Source of the DNA: DASPWW01 sp035637595
GTDB taxonomy: Bacteria; Actinomycetota; Thermoleophilia; Solirubrobacterales; 70-9
Direction: 5' to 3'
Length of the DNA stretch: 12,759 nt
Assembly (NCBI GenBank): GCA_035637595.1
Contig: DASPWW010000010.1
Coordinates: forward strand, 1 to 12,759
The notes under the pieces were generated by a model. The model saw nothing but the letters and a program-made list of their open reading frames with translations, had not been told where the DNA came from and made no database searches. Position numbers and translations under genes: made by a program. Shown piece after piece: positions 5,761 through 12,759 of this stretch (position 1 is the first letter of the stretch; every line of letters starts with the position of its first letter).

Positions 5761-8690
5761 CGGGCGCCCCTGGCCGGGATGCGCTCGGCGTCGCCCCCGG
5801 CGGGCTCCCGGTCGAGCTGCCTGACGAGCTGGGCGCGCGACGAGACCTCGAGCTTGGAGAAGATTCGGCGCATGTGGGCCTCGACCGTGCGCGGGCTGAG
5901 GAACAGGACCTCCGCGATCTCGCGGTTGGTCATCCCCTCGCCCACGAGGTCGGCGACCTCGCGCTCGCGACCGCTCAGCGCCGCGACGCCCTCGCCGGCA
6001 GCCGGGCGGACCCTGCGCGTCACCCGCTGTCCCAACCCGCGCAGCTCGCTCGCAGCGGCGTCGCGATAGCGCGCGGCCCCGCAGGCCTCGAGCTCGGCGC
6101 ACGCGCGCTCGAGCTCCCCGGTGGCCCTCGCGCCGTGCCCGGCAGCGGCGAGGGCGCGGCCGGCGAGCGTGCGCGCGCGGCCGGCCTCGATCGGCAGGCC
6201 CGCGGCGCGGGCCAGCTCGACTGCCTCGAGCGCCGCCTGAGCGGCAGGCTCTGACTCGTCGCGAGCAAGCATCACCGCGGCGCGCGCACGCGCGGCCTCG
6301 GCGTCGCGCCCGGCTATCTCGAGCCCCTCGGCCGCGGACTGGGCGCGATCGGCCCACGCGGCCGCCGCTTCGAGCCTGTTCGCCGCGAGGTCGGCGCGCG
6401 TGAGGATCTCGTACCAGTGCGACTTGAACGCCCGCTCGACGAGCGGCAGCTCGTCGCCGCCTGCGGCAACGAGCAGCTCCTCGCGCGCCCGTCCGGGCTC
6501 CCCCGCCTCGAGGCGGGCCTCGGCCAGGTAGCAGCCGGCGATCGCCGAGACGGGATCACCGAGACCGCGCCCGGCCTCGACGGCGCGCTCCCCGATCCTC
6601 ACCGCCTCCCCCAGCTCGCCGGCCAGCGTCGCCCCCCAGCAGCGCGCCCACAGCGCCCAGCTCAGGAACTGCCGGTTGCCGGTCAGCAGCGCCGCCTCGC
6701 TGGCGAGCTCGAGCCGCTCGTCGGCCGCGTCGAGCCTTCCCCGCCACAGCAACGCGAGCGCCTGGCCGATCCGCATCAGGGTCGGGATGTGCCCGTGGCC
6801 GGTCGCGAGGGCGACGGACAGGCCGCGGTCGAACAGGGCGAGCGCGCGATCGAAGCGCTCCAGGTAGACCTCGGTCACCCCGCACCACGAGAGCGTGTGG
6901 AGGCGGTGGGAGACCTGCTCGTCGGAAAGCTGTCCGAACAGCAGCGCCGACTCGTCGAGATGCACGCGCGCCGCCGCGACCTCGTCGACCATGTAGTCGG
7001 CGCAGCCCATCAGGCCCCTCGCCGCCGCCTGGGCCGCGGGATCGTCGCGCGCGGAGGCGTCTTCGAGCGCCTCTCCGACCCAGCGCCGCAGGCCATCGAA
7101 GTCGCCGGTGAAGAAGCACTCCGAGGCGAGCTGGATCTTGAGGTCGGTCGATTCGCTCGACGGCTCGTCGGGCAGCGCGTCGAGCATCGAAGCCAGCAGG
7201 TCACGCGCCTCCCCGTGGCGACCGAGGATCTGGTCGATCCGCGCGCACCCGGCGACCACCTGCGCCCGCACCCCCGTCTGGTCGGGCGGGAGCGCCAGCA
7301 GGACCTCGTCGAGCGCGCGCCGGCTCTCCTCGAACCTCCCCGCGGCACCGAGCGCCTGCGCCTGGGGAACGAGCAGGCCGAGTCGGCGCCCCACGTCCCC
7401 GTCCGGCAAGACCCGCAGCGCCGCCGCGTACCAGTGCGCGGCGGCAGCCGGGGCGCGTGGCGCTGCCGCGGCGGCGGCCCCGGCGAGGACCGATGCGGCC
7501 TTCTCGTCGCCCTGCTCCGCCGATGCCTCGACATGCGGGGCGCGCGCCAGCGCCGGGGCACGGCGAGCCTCGAGCGCCGCCGCCACGCGGGCGTGGGCGG
7601 CGAGCCGCCACCCCGGCGGCGAGGACTCATAGACGGCGCGACGCACGATCGGGTGCCTGAACGAGAACTCGCGCGGCACCTCTCCGGCGAGGACGAGATC
7701 GCGGTCGAGGACCTCGTCGAGGGCTGAGAGGGCGTCGCTCTCGGGAATGCCGGCGGCTTCGGCGGCGAGGTCGGGCTGGAAGGTCTCCCCGACCACGGAC
7801 GCGCCCCGCAGCAGGAGGCGCGCCGCGGACACAAGCGCCTCGAGCTCGCGATCGATAGCCGCCGCGACTGGTCGCGGCACGCCCGGGATCTGGGTGCGTC
7901 CCGAGGCCGCCGCTCGCCTGCCGCCCTGGGCGGGTGCCGCATCGACCGGCTGGGCAACCCGCGCGAGCTGCTCGAGGTAGAAGGGGTTGCCGCCGCTCTC
8001 GCGATAGAGATCGGCCTCGAGCGCCGGGTCGAGTCCGGCGCCGAGCAGCTCGTGGGCCTCCGCCTCGGCCAGCGGGGCCAGTTCCAGCCGTTCGACCCCG
8101 CCCTCGCGCTCCGCAACGTCGAGCGCCTCGCGCAGGGGGTTCGCAACCGGCTGCGGACGCAGGGCCATCGCGAGCAGGACGCCGCCCCGCGGCGGGTGCC
8201 GGAGAAGATGGGCGGTCAGCTCGAGCGAGGCCTCGTCGGCCCAGTGCATGTCGTCGAGCGCGAGCACCACGGGCTGGCGGGCCGCCAGCTTCTCGAGCAG
8301 CGTGCGGACCGCGCGGTGCGAGCGGTAGCGCTCGTCGCCGGTCGCCGGGGGCGATTCCGCGGCGAGATCGCTCAGCGAGGGGAACATCCGTGCCAGCTCG
8401 GCCATGTCCTGCTCGCCCAGGGCCTCGAACCAGCGCGGGTTGAGCGACGCGAGGTAGTCGTCGAGGGCGGCGCCGAAAACCGCGAACGGGACGCTGCCCT
8501 CGAGCTCGGCCGCGCGGCCCTGAAGCACGAGGGCCTTCGCGGCGTCCGCGTGCGCGCACAGCTCGGCGAGGAGCCGCGTCTTGCCGATCCCCGGCTCGCC
8601 GACGATCTCGAGCGCCGCGGCCCCCGAGTCGAGCGCGTTCAGGGCGCGGTCGAGCGCGGCGAGCTCCTCGCTTCGCCCCACCAACCCCAT
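5757..8690 (-). CDS. LuxR-family ATP-dependent transcriptional regulator (LAL/MalT-like)
   Basis: This is a large signal-transduction ATPase with a C-terminal DNA-binding domain. Residue numbers here count from the longest frame (GTG at 8741, 994 residues). An AAA/STAND-type NTPase domain carries Walker A GEPGIGKT (48-55) and Walker B VVLALDD (158-164) followed by MHWAD. A long alanine-rich helical middle (about 400-900) looks like tetratricopeptide-type repeats. The LuxR helix-turn-helix occupies about 922-980 (LSGREREVADLVGEGMTNRE, then IAEVLFLSPRTVEAHMRRIF). I chose ATG 8690 (977 residues) because LVGRSEEL is where this family usually begins; GTG 8711, with GGGGAGGG just upstream, is a good alternative, and GTG 8741 overlaps a promoter-like TATAGG. 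The ligand is unknown. It is convergent with the GH26 gene and divergent from the surface-protein cluster. Confidence 0.93.
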   Translation of the reverse strand: MGLVGRSEELAALDRALNALDSGAAALEIVGEPGIGKTRLLAELCAHADAAKALVLQGRAAELEGSVPFAVFGAALDDYLASLNPRWFEALGEQDMAELARMFPSLSDLAAESPPATGDERYRSHRAVRTLLEKLAARQPVVLALDDMHWADEASLELTAHLLRHPPRGGVLLAMALRPQPVANPLREALDVAEREGGVERLELAPLAEAEAHELLGAGLDPALEADLYRESGGNPFYLEQLARVAQPVDAAPAQGGRRAAASGRTQIPGVPRPVAAAIDRELEALVSAARLLLRGASVVGETFQPDLAAEAAGIPESDALSALDEVLDRDLVLAGEVPREFSFRHPIVRRAVYESSPPGWRLAAHARVAAALEARRAPALARAPHVEASAEQGDEKAASVLAGAAAAAAPRAPAAAAHWYAAALRVLPDGDVGRRLGLLVPQAQALGAAGRFEESRRALDEVLLALPPDQTGVRAQVVAGCARIDQILGRHGEARDLLASMLDALPDEPSSESTDLKIQLASECFFTGDFDGLRRWVGEALEDASARDDPAAQAAARGLMGCADYMVDEVAAARVHLDESALLFGQLSDEQVSHRLHTLSWCGVTEVYLERFDRALALFDRGLSVALATGHGHIPTLMRIGQALALLWRGRLDAADERLELASEAALLTGNRQFLSWALWARCWGATLAGELGEAVRIGERAVEAGRGLGDPVSAIAGCYLAEARLEAGEPGRAREELLVAAGGDELPLVERAFKSHWYEILTRADLAANRLEAAAAWADRAQSAAEGLEIAGRDAEAARARAAVMLARDESEPAAQAALEAVELARAAGLPIEAGRARTLAGRALAAAGHGARATGELERACAELEACGAARYRDAAASELRGLGQRVTRRVRPAAGEGVAALSGREREVADLVGEGMTNREIAEVLFLSPRTVEAHMRRIFSKLEVSSRAQLVRQLDREPAGGDAERIPARGAR

Positions 8691-8719
8691 CTGGCCCCCG
8701 ATGACAGGCACGACCCTCC

Positions 8720-8748
8720 CCGACAAGTTACGTGATTTCACCTATACC
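8720..8748 (+). promoter_or_regulatory. Promoter candidate for the small-protein/CSLREA operon
   Basis: CCGACA (8720-8725, four of six matches to TTGACA) and TATACC (8743-8748) are 17 nt apart. Transcription would begin near 8755, about 39 nt before the ATG at 8794. The same TATA core, read on the other strand as TATAGG, could serve the divergent regulator, although its -35 (TGGCAC, 8769-8764) is weak. Pattern evidence only. Confidence 0.35.
8729..8744. promoter_or_regulatory. 16-bp dyad, possible regulator binding site
   Basis: The sequence TACGTGATTTCACCTA has arms TA-x-GTGA and TCAC-x-TA around a TT centre; the 2-bp centre and one outer pair are the only asymmetric positions. It lies between the -35 and -10 candidates of the plus-strand operon and upstream of the preferred start of the LuxR-type regulator. 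LuxR helix-turn-helix domains bind dyads as dimers, so binding by the neighbouring regulator is a reasonable guess, but it was not tested. Confidence 0.4.
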
Positions 8749-8793
8749 GCAACCCGCTTCGCCGTGCCAGCCTGCTCCGCAGTGCCCAAGTTC

Positions 8794-9039
8794 ATGCTCA
8801 ATCACCGTCACCTACCGGGCGAATGCCGGGTCGCGTTCGCGGCCTGGAAGGGGTTCGACAGCCCGCTGCGGCACGCCGCCGTCACCGCCACGTGCGCGAC
8901 AGGCGACGGAAACAGGGGAGAGCACCGGATCTGGTGGACGGTCGAGGCGACGGATGGAAAGGCGGCGCTCGGGCTGCTTCCGCCCTATGTCGCGGAACGA
9001 ACCGAGGTCAATCGAATCCAGCAGGTTCCGATCCCGTGA
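8794..9039 (+). CDS. Small conserved-looking protein of unknown function, coupled to the CSLREA gene
   Basis: The 81-residue product has no signal peptide or membrane segment and should be cytoplasmic. It starts MLNHRHLPGECRVAFAAWKG and ends ALGLLPPYVAERTEVNRIQQ-VPIP, with WWTVEATDG in the middle. This strand-helix-strand pattern with a C-terminal strand would suit a ferredoxin-like (dimeric alpha/beta barrel) fold, but that is an inference, and I cannot name the family with certainty. Support for a real gene comes from protein-like composition with high third-position GC, the two tryptophans in WWTVEA, the proline-tyrosine helix end, and the GTGA overlap between its TGA (9037-9039) and the GTG of the next gene. 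In-frame GTG codons at 8764 and 8782 are alternative starts; ATG 8794 is the simplest. No strong ribosome binding site is seen. It is the first gene of the surface-protein cluster. Confidence 0.72.
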   Translation: MLNHRHLPGECRVAFAAWKGFDSPLRHAAVTATCATGDGNRGEHRIWWTVEATDGKAALGLLPPYVAERTEVNRIQQVPIP

Positions 9040-11678
9040 ACCGCATTCGTCCGCTCGCGGCTCTCGCGGGCTCCCTTGGCCTCCTACTGGCGGCCGCGCC
9101 GGGCGCCTCGGCCGCGACGATCACGGTCAACTCCACTGCCGATACGACCCTCGACACCGGCACCTGCACGCTGCGCGAGGCGATCGTCGCGGCCAACACC
9201 GACACCGCGTCGGGCGCGACCGGCGGCGAGTGCGCCGCCGGCTCCGGCGCCGACACGATCAACTTCTCCGCCGCGTTCGACGGCCCCGGCGGCGGCACGA
9301 GCGACACGATCGCGCTCGCTCCCGCCACCAGCCTGCCTTCGGTCACCGAGCAGGCGGCGATCGACGGCGGCAACTGCGGCACCGCTACCGCCCCCGAGCC
9401 GTGCGCAGCGATCGACGCCGCAGGAGCAGACATCCTCCAGGTCACCGCGGACGACTCGACGGTGCGTGGTCTCGCGTTCAAGGGCGCCTCGGACACCACC
9501 GGCCACGACTCCTTTGCGCTGGCATTCAGCACTGCCAATCGGCTCTCGATCCGCAACAACTGGTTCGGAGTCGGGCTCGACGGGTCGCTCGAGGCGAACA
9601 GGATCTCGGTCGCCGGTGTCGCTTCCGACGACATCGTCGTCGGCAGCGCGACCTCCGCGGCCGACCGCAACGTGTTCGCCGCCAGTGCCTTCGTGGGCCT
9701 GAGCCTCAAGAACACCGACCGCGCGCGGGTCCAGGGCAACTACTTCGGCACGCTCGCGGACGGCACCACGGCGACGACCGGCACGTTTCCGACCCAGCAG
9801 ATCATGCTGATGTCCGACAACGGGGTCGGCGGCATACAGGTGGGGACGCTGATCGGCGGTCCCGAGGCCGGAGTGCCCGGTGCCTGCGAGGCGCCGTGCA
9901 ACGTCATCGTGGGCAGCGCCCTCGCCGGCTTCTCGGGCATCAGGCTCGAGAACCCGGGCGGCATCGACCCCGCCGGCCAGACCGCGGTCGAGGGGAACTT
10001 CCTCGGACTCAGCGCCACGGGCGGAGCGCTCGGCGCCGGCCACGTCAAGGTCGGTAGCGCCGACGACGTCACCATCGGGGGCGACGCGTCGCGCCGCAAC
10101 TACGCCACCGAGATCACCGCGGACGGCGGCGCGACCAATCTCGATGTCGTCTCGAACTTCGTCGGGCTCAACCCGGCGGGGACGGTTCGCTTCGCCGACG
10201 GGACCATCGACCTGGGGCAAGCGCCCAGTGGGTTGATCAGTGCGCCGACCGTCACCGACAACCGCATCGCCAGGAGCCCCGTCGCCCCACCCTCCTCTCC
10301 GATCAACCTCGACGCGACGGGTGCGATCGTGCATGGGAACACGATCGGGATCGGCACCGGTGGGCAGGACGTCGGCGGGGGCGCCATCGGCATCGCCCTG
10401 GCCGGAGGCTCGGGCAACCAGATCGGCGGAACGTCACCAGGCGACGCCAACGTCATCGGTAACACCGGCACCAGCGCCGGCATATTCCTGACCGGCGCCG
10501 AGACCGGGACGACGGTCGCCGGCAACGTGCTCGGCACCGACGCGACCGGGACCACCCCGGAACCGCTCGGCGGGCCCGGGATCCGCATCCAGGGGACCAA
10601 CAACACGGTCGGCGGCACCACCGCGGCCGCAGAGAACGTGATCTCCAATGCGGCCGGCAGTCCGATCCGGGTCGACTTCAACGGCAACGACGGCAACCAG
10701 CTGCTGCGCAACCGCGGCATTGGCAACGCCGGCATCTTCATCGACCTGACGGACGGCGGTACAGGCGTCGGTCAAGGCGTTGTGGCAACGGCCGCGAACA
10801 CCGCGATCGCGGAGCCGGCGATCACCCCGGCGCCGACGACAACCTCGGTCAGCGGCACGGGCGCCGTCGCGGGCGCGACGATCCGCGTCTACACCACCTT
10901 CACGGCGGCGACCGGCGAGATCCGCTCCTTCGTCGGCTCGGCGGTCGACGCCGACGGCGGCGCCTGGACCGTCAACTACCCGACCGCGCTGACGACCGGC
11001 GAGTGCGTCACGGTCAACCAGACCGACAGCTCGGGCAACAGCTCCGAGCTGGCGCCGGCTCAGGAGGTCGGCGGCGGCGCGCTTCCGTGCACCGTGCCGG
11101 TGCCCGACACCACGATCGACAGCGGGCCGACGGGCACGATCACCGACTCCACGCCGACGTTCGCCTTCAGCTCCAACCAGGGCGGCGTCTCCTTCGACTG
11201 CCGCTTCGACGCCGCGCCGTTCGCACCCTGCAGCGGGCCCGGCGCTACCCACACGCCCGCCGCACCGCTGGCTGACGGAGCGCACAGCTTCGAGGTTCGC
11301 GCCCGCTTCCCCGACGGCACCCTCGACACAACTCCGGCGAGCCGCAGTTTCACGGTCGAGACGCCTGTCGTCGAACCCCCGCCGTCGGACGGCGGCGCCG
11401 CCGCGGCCGACACCACGCCGCCCGACACCCAGATCACCGACGGCCCGAAGTCGAAGACCAAGAAGAAGACCGCGACGTTCGAGTTCACCTCGACCGAGCC
11501 GGGCTCAACGTTCGAGTGCAAGCTCGACGACGGTCAGTTCCAGCCCTGCACGTCGCCTCACGACGTCAAGGCCAAGAAGGGCAAGCACACCTTCGAGGTC
11601 CGCGCCAGGGACGCCGCCGGCAACGTCGACCCGACGCCGGCCGAGCAGAGCTGGACCGTCAAGAAAAAGAAAAGGTAG
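9036..11678 (+). CDS. Secreted CSLREA-domain right-handed beta-helix protein with two Ig-like domains
   Basis: The product has 880 residues from GTG 9036. A signal peptide spans about 1-26 (NRIRPLAALAGSLGLLLAAA, cleavage after PGASA). A CSLREA-type domain follows directly (TITVNSTADTTLDTGTCTLR-EAIVAANTDT, about 28-57). Residues of about 60-620 form a right-handed parallel beta-helix, in which N-x-[FLIV]-G near residues 175, 235, 321, 374, 435 and 497 alternates with [IV]-G-[GS] turns and N-V-[IF]. Two Ig-like domains (about 691-775 and 792-880) share DTxIxxGP, FxCxxDxxxFxPC and HxFEVRAR; paired cysteines probably form disulfides. The chain ends in VKKKKR, and the second Ig domain contains SKTKKKTATFEF, so the end is strongly basic. 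No sortase motif or final membrane helix is seen. It is probably surface or extracellular, for adhesion or polysaccharide contact. The GTG overlaps the previous stop; the frame open back to 8823 is not the true start. Confidence 0.9.
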   Translation: MNRIRPLAALAGSLGLLLAAAPGASAATITVNSTADTTLDTGTCTLREAIVAANTDTASGATGGECAAGSGADTINFSAAFDGPGGGTSDTIALAPATSLPSVTEQAAIDGGNCGTATAPEPCAAIDAAGADILQVTADDSTVRGLAFKGASDTTGHDSFALAFSTANRLSIRNNWFGVGLDGSLEANRISVAGVASDDIVVGSATSAADRNVFAASAFVGLSLKNTDRARVQGNYFGTLADGTTATTGTFPTQQIMLMSDNGVGGIQVGTLIGGPEAGVPGACEAPCNVIVGSALAGFSGIRLENPGGIDPAGQTAVEGNFLGLSATGGALGAGHVKVGSADDVTIGGDASRRNYATEITADGGATNLDVVSNFVGLNPAGTVRFADGTIDLGQAPSGLISAPTVTDNRIARSPVAPPSSPINLDATGAIVHGNTIGIGTGGQDVGGGAIGIALAGGSGNQIGGTSPGDANVIGNTGTSAGIFLTGAETGTTVAGNVLGTDATGTTPEPLGGPGIRIQGTNNTVGGTTAAAENVISNAAGSPIRVDFNGNDGNQLLRNRGIGNAGIFIDLTDGGTGVGQGVVATAANTAIAEPAITPAPTTTSVSGTGAVAGATIRVYTTFTAATGEIRSFVGSAVDADGGAWTVNYPTALTTGECVTVNQTDSSGNSSELAPAQEVGGGALPCTVPVPDTTIDSGPTGTITDSTPTFAFSSNQGGVSFDCRFDAAPFAPCSGPGATHTPAAPLADGAHSFEVRARFPDGTLDTTPASRSFTVETPVVEPPPSDGGAAAADTTPPDTQITDGPKSKTKKKTATFEFTSTEPGSTFECKLDDGQFQPCTSPHDVKAKKGKHTFEVRARDAAGNVDPTPAEQSWTVKKKKR
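11102..11678 (+). repeat. Tandem Ig-like domains at the C-terminus of the CSLREA protein
   Basis: Two copies of an Ig-like unit follow each other: residues about 691-775 and 792-880 of the protein. Both start with D-T-x-I-x-x-G-P, have F-x-C-[RK]-[FL]-D in the middle and H-[ST]-F-E-V-R-A-R near the end. The unit is common in secreted actinobacterial proteins. The second copy carries extra lysines and ends in the basic tail. Confidence 0.75.
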
Positions 11679-11710
11679 CCATGCGGCACCCGAACGAAAG
11701 GATCCTGTTG

Positions 11711-12759
11711 ATGCAGACGAAGCGCGTGATCAAGAGCGCGGCGGCGACGGCCTGTGTCGCGACGGTGGTCCTGGCGATGGCGGCTTCGGCCGGCGCCGCA
11801 ACACGATTCGCCGAGCCGAACGGGAACGGGACCGCGGGCGCCGGCGGCTGCCTCGAGGCCGACCCGTGCAGCCTCGTCGACGCCGTCGAGAACGCCGCGG
11901 TCGTCGACGGCGACGAGGTCATCCTGCTGCCGGGGACCACCGGCGGCGTCTACGAGAGCCAGGCGGCTTCCCTCGACGTCACCGACGCGATCACCATGCG
12001 CAGTCGCGACACCGACCCGGTGCCGGTGATCCCGATCACCGCCACCCTCGGGGTCCTCGTCACCGATTCGGCCACCTTGCGGCGGCTGCGGATCGAGTCC
12101 AATGCCGGAGCGGCCGTGGGCCTCTTCGTCGCCGCGAACGCGACAGCCGAGAGGGTCTACGTCAAGACGGCGGGGGTCAACCAGACCACATGCAGTCTCA
12201 ACGCCACCAGCGTCCTGGTCAGGGACTCCGTCTGCTGGAACTCGAACACCGGCAACGCGATCTCCGGCGGCGCGTCCGGAAGCGTGAACCTCACGACGCG
12301 GCTTCGAAACGTGACGGCGGTGGCGGCCGGGGCCCAGAACGCCCTTTTCCTAAACGCCCAGAACGGCGCCGACCTCACCATCGACGCGGCGAACACGATC
12401 GCCTCCTCGGGCGGAACCGACGTGCTCGCGCAGAGTGACGGGACGCTCGGGAGCACCACCGCCGTGGTCACGGCGACCAGCTCGAACTTCGACACGGCGA
12501 CCGCGACCGGCGGTGGGGCCGCGGTCCCGACCCCGGGATCGGGCACCAATCAGACCGCGGCTCCCGTCTTCGTCAATGCGGGAACAGGTGACTTCCACCA
12601 GACGGCGGCGTCGCCGACCAAGGACGCCGGCACCACCGCGGCGACGCTTCTCGGCACGCTGGATATCGACGGCGAGGCACGGCTGACGGATGGCAACTGC
12701 GACGGGAACGTGGAACCCGACATCGGCGCCGACGAGCTCCCCGACGCGGACGGCGACAT
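11711..12759 (+). CDS. Secreted beta-helix protein, choice-of-anchor Q-like (truncated by window end)
   Basis: The frame stays open to the last base, so at least 349 residues are present and the 3' end lies outside. It starts with a signal peptide (MQTKRVIKSAAATACVATVV, then LAMAASAGAA). The mature start TRFAEPNGNGTAGAGGCLEA and DPCSLVDAVENA resemble the entry cap of a beta-helix, followed by strand-rich repeats. The block APVFVNAGTGDFHQTAASPT, then KDAGT, LDIDGEARLTDGNCD and EPDIGADE is the typical ending of choice-of-anchor Q proteins. The residues DADGD at the edge may begin a calcium-binding repeat or linker. ATG 11711 is preferred because AAGGA lies 8 nt upstream; ATG 11681, in frame and 2 nt after the previous stop, would add ten residues. 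It follows the CSLREA gene by 32 nt with no terminator, so they are likely one operon. Confidence 0.85.
   Translation, partial: MQTKRVIKSAAATACVATVVLAMAASAGAATRFAEPNGNGTAGAGGCLEADPCSLVDAVENAAVVDGDEVILLPGTTGGVYESQAASLDVTDAITMRSRDTDPVPVIPITATLGVLVTDSATLRRLRIESNAGAAVGLFVAANATAERVYVKTAGVNQTTCSLNATSVLVRDSVCWNSNTGNAISGGASGSVNLTTRLRNVTAVAAGAQNALFLNAQNGADLTIDAANTIASSGGTDVLAQSDGTLGSTTAVVTATSSNFDTATATGGGAAVPTPGSGTNQTAAPVFVNAGTGDFHQTAASPTKDAGTTAATLLGTLDIDGEARLTDGNCDGNVEPDIGADELPDADGD

Noticed and set aside
4372..6357. Minus-strand frame of 661 codons across CHRD, GH26 and the regulator end
   Set aside because: Spans three well supported genes and is rich in R, A and G without motifs.
6417..7727. Plus-strand frame opposite the regulator
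   Set aside because: Antisense shadow; no domain pattern and no ribosome binding site.
1..12759. CRISPR arrays, tRNA or rRNA genes, insertion sequences
   Set aside because: No regular direct repeats, cloverleaf-like segments, rRNA blocks, transposase motifs or flanking inverted repeats were seen by eye.

Overview
This is a high-GC bacterial window. Its gene content is best explained by an actinobacterial lineage of the Thermoleophilia type (Solirubrobacterales/Gaiellales-like). The reasons are the strong third-position GC bias, frequent GTG starts, a LuxR-type ATPase regulator, CSLREA and choice-of-anchor-type surface proteins, and an AbiEi/DUF559 protein. The placement is inferred from gene content, not from a phylogeny.

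Left part (1-4028): the conserved translation cluster thrS-infC-rpmI-rplT, all on the minus strand. It runs leftward from threonyl-tRNA synthetase (4028-2055) through initiation factor IF-3 (1920-1354) to ribosomal proteins L35 (322-116) and L20 (from 119, cut by the window edge). A plus-strand gene of about 312 residues, with an AbiEi-like N-terminal winged helix and a C-terminal DUF559/Vsr-like nuclease fold, sits between infC and rpmI. It shares a CTAG with the infC stop codon, and a roughly 40-bp imperfect palindrome lies at its 5' end.

Middle part (4029-8741): divergent from thrS are two secreted proteins 13 nt apart, a CHRD-domain protein and a GH26-like glycoside hydrolase. They converge on a minus-strand LuxR-family ATPase regulator (LAL/MalT-like) of about 980 residues. 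The hydrolase and regulator stop codons again share one CTAG.

Right part (8690-12759): divergent from the regulator is a plus-strand cluster. It holds an 81-residue conserved-looking soluble protein, then (GTGA overlap) a secreted CSLREA-type right-handed beta-helix protein with two C-terminal Ig-like domains and a lysine-rich end. After 32 nt comes a second secreted beta-helix protein of choice-of-anchor Q type, truncated by the window end. The intergenic region between the regulator and this cluster has a facing promoter-like arrangement and a 16-bp dyad, which suggests, but does not prove, that the regulator controls itself and the surface-protein operon.

No rRNA, tRNA, CRISPR array, insertion sequence or convincing intrinsic terminator was seen. 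No stretch longer than 300 bases is without a gene.
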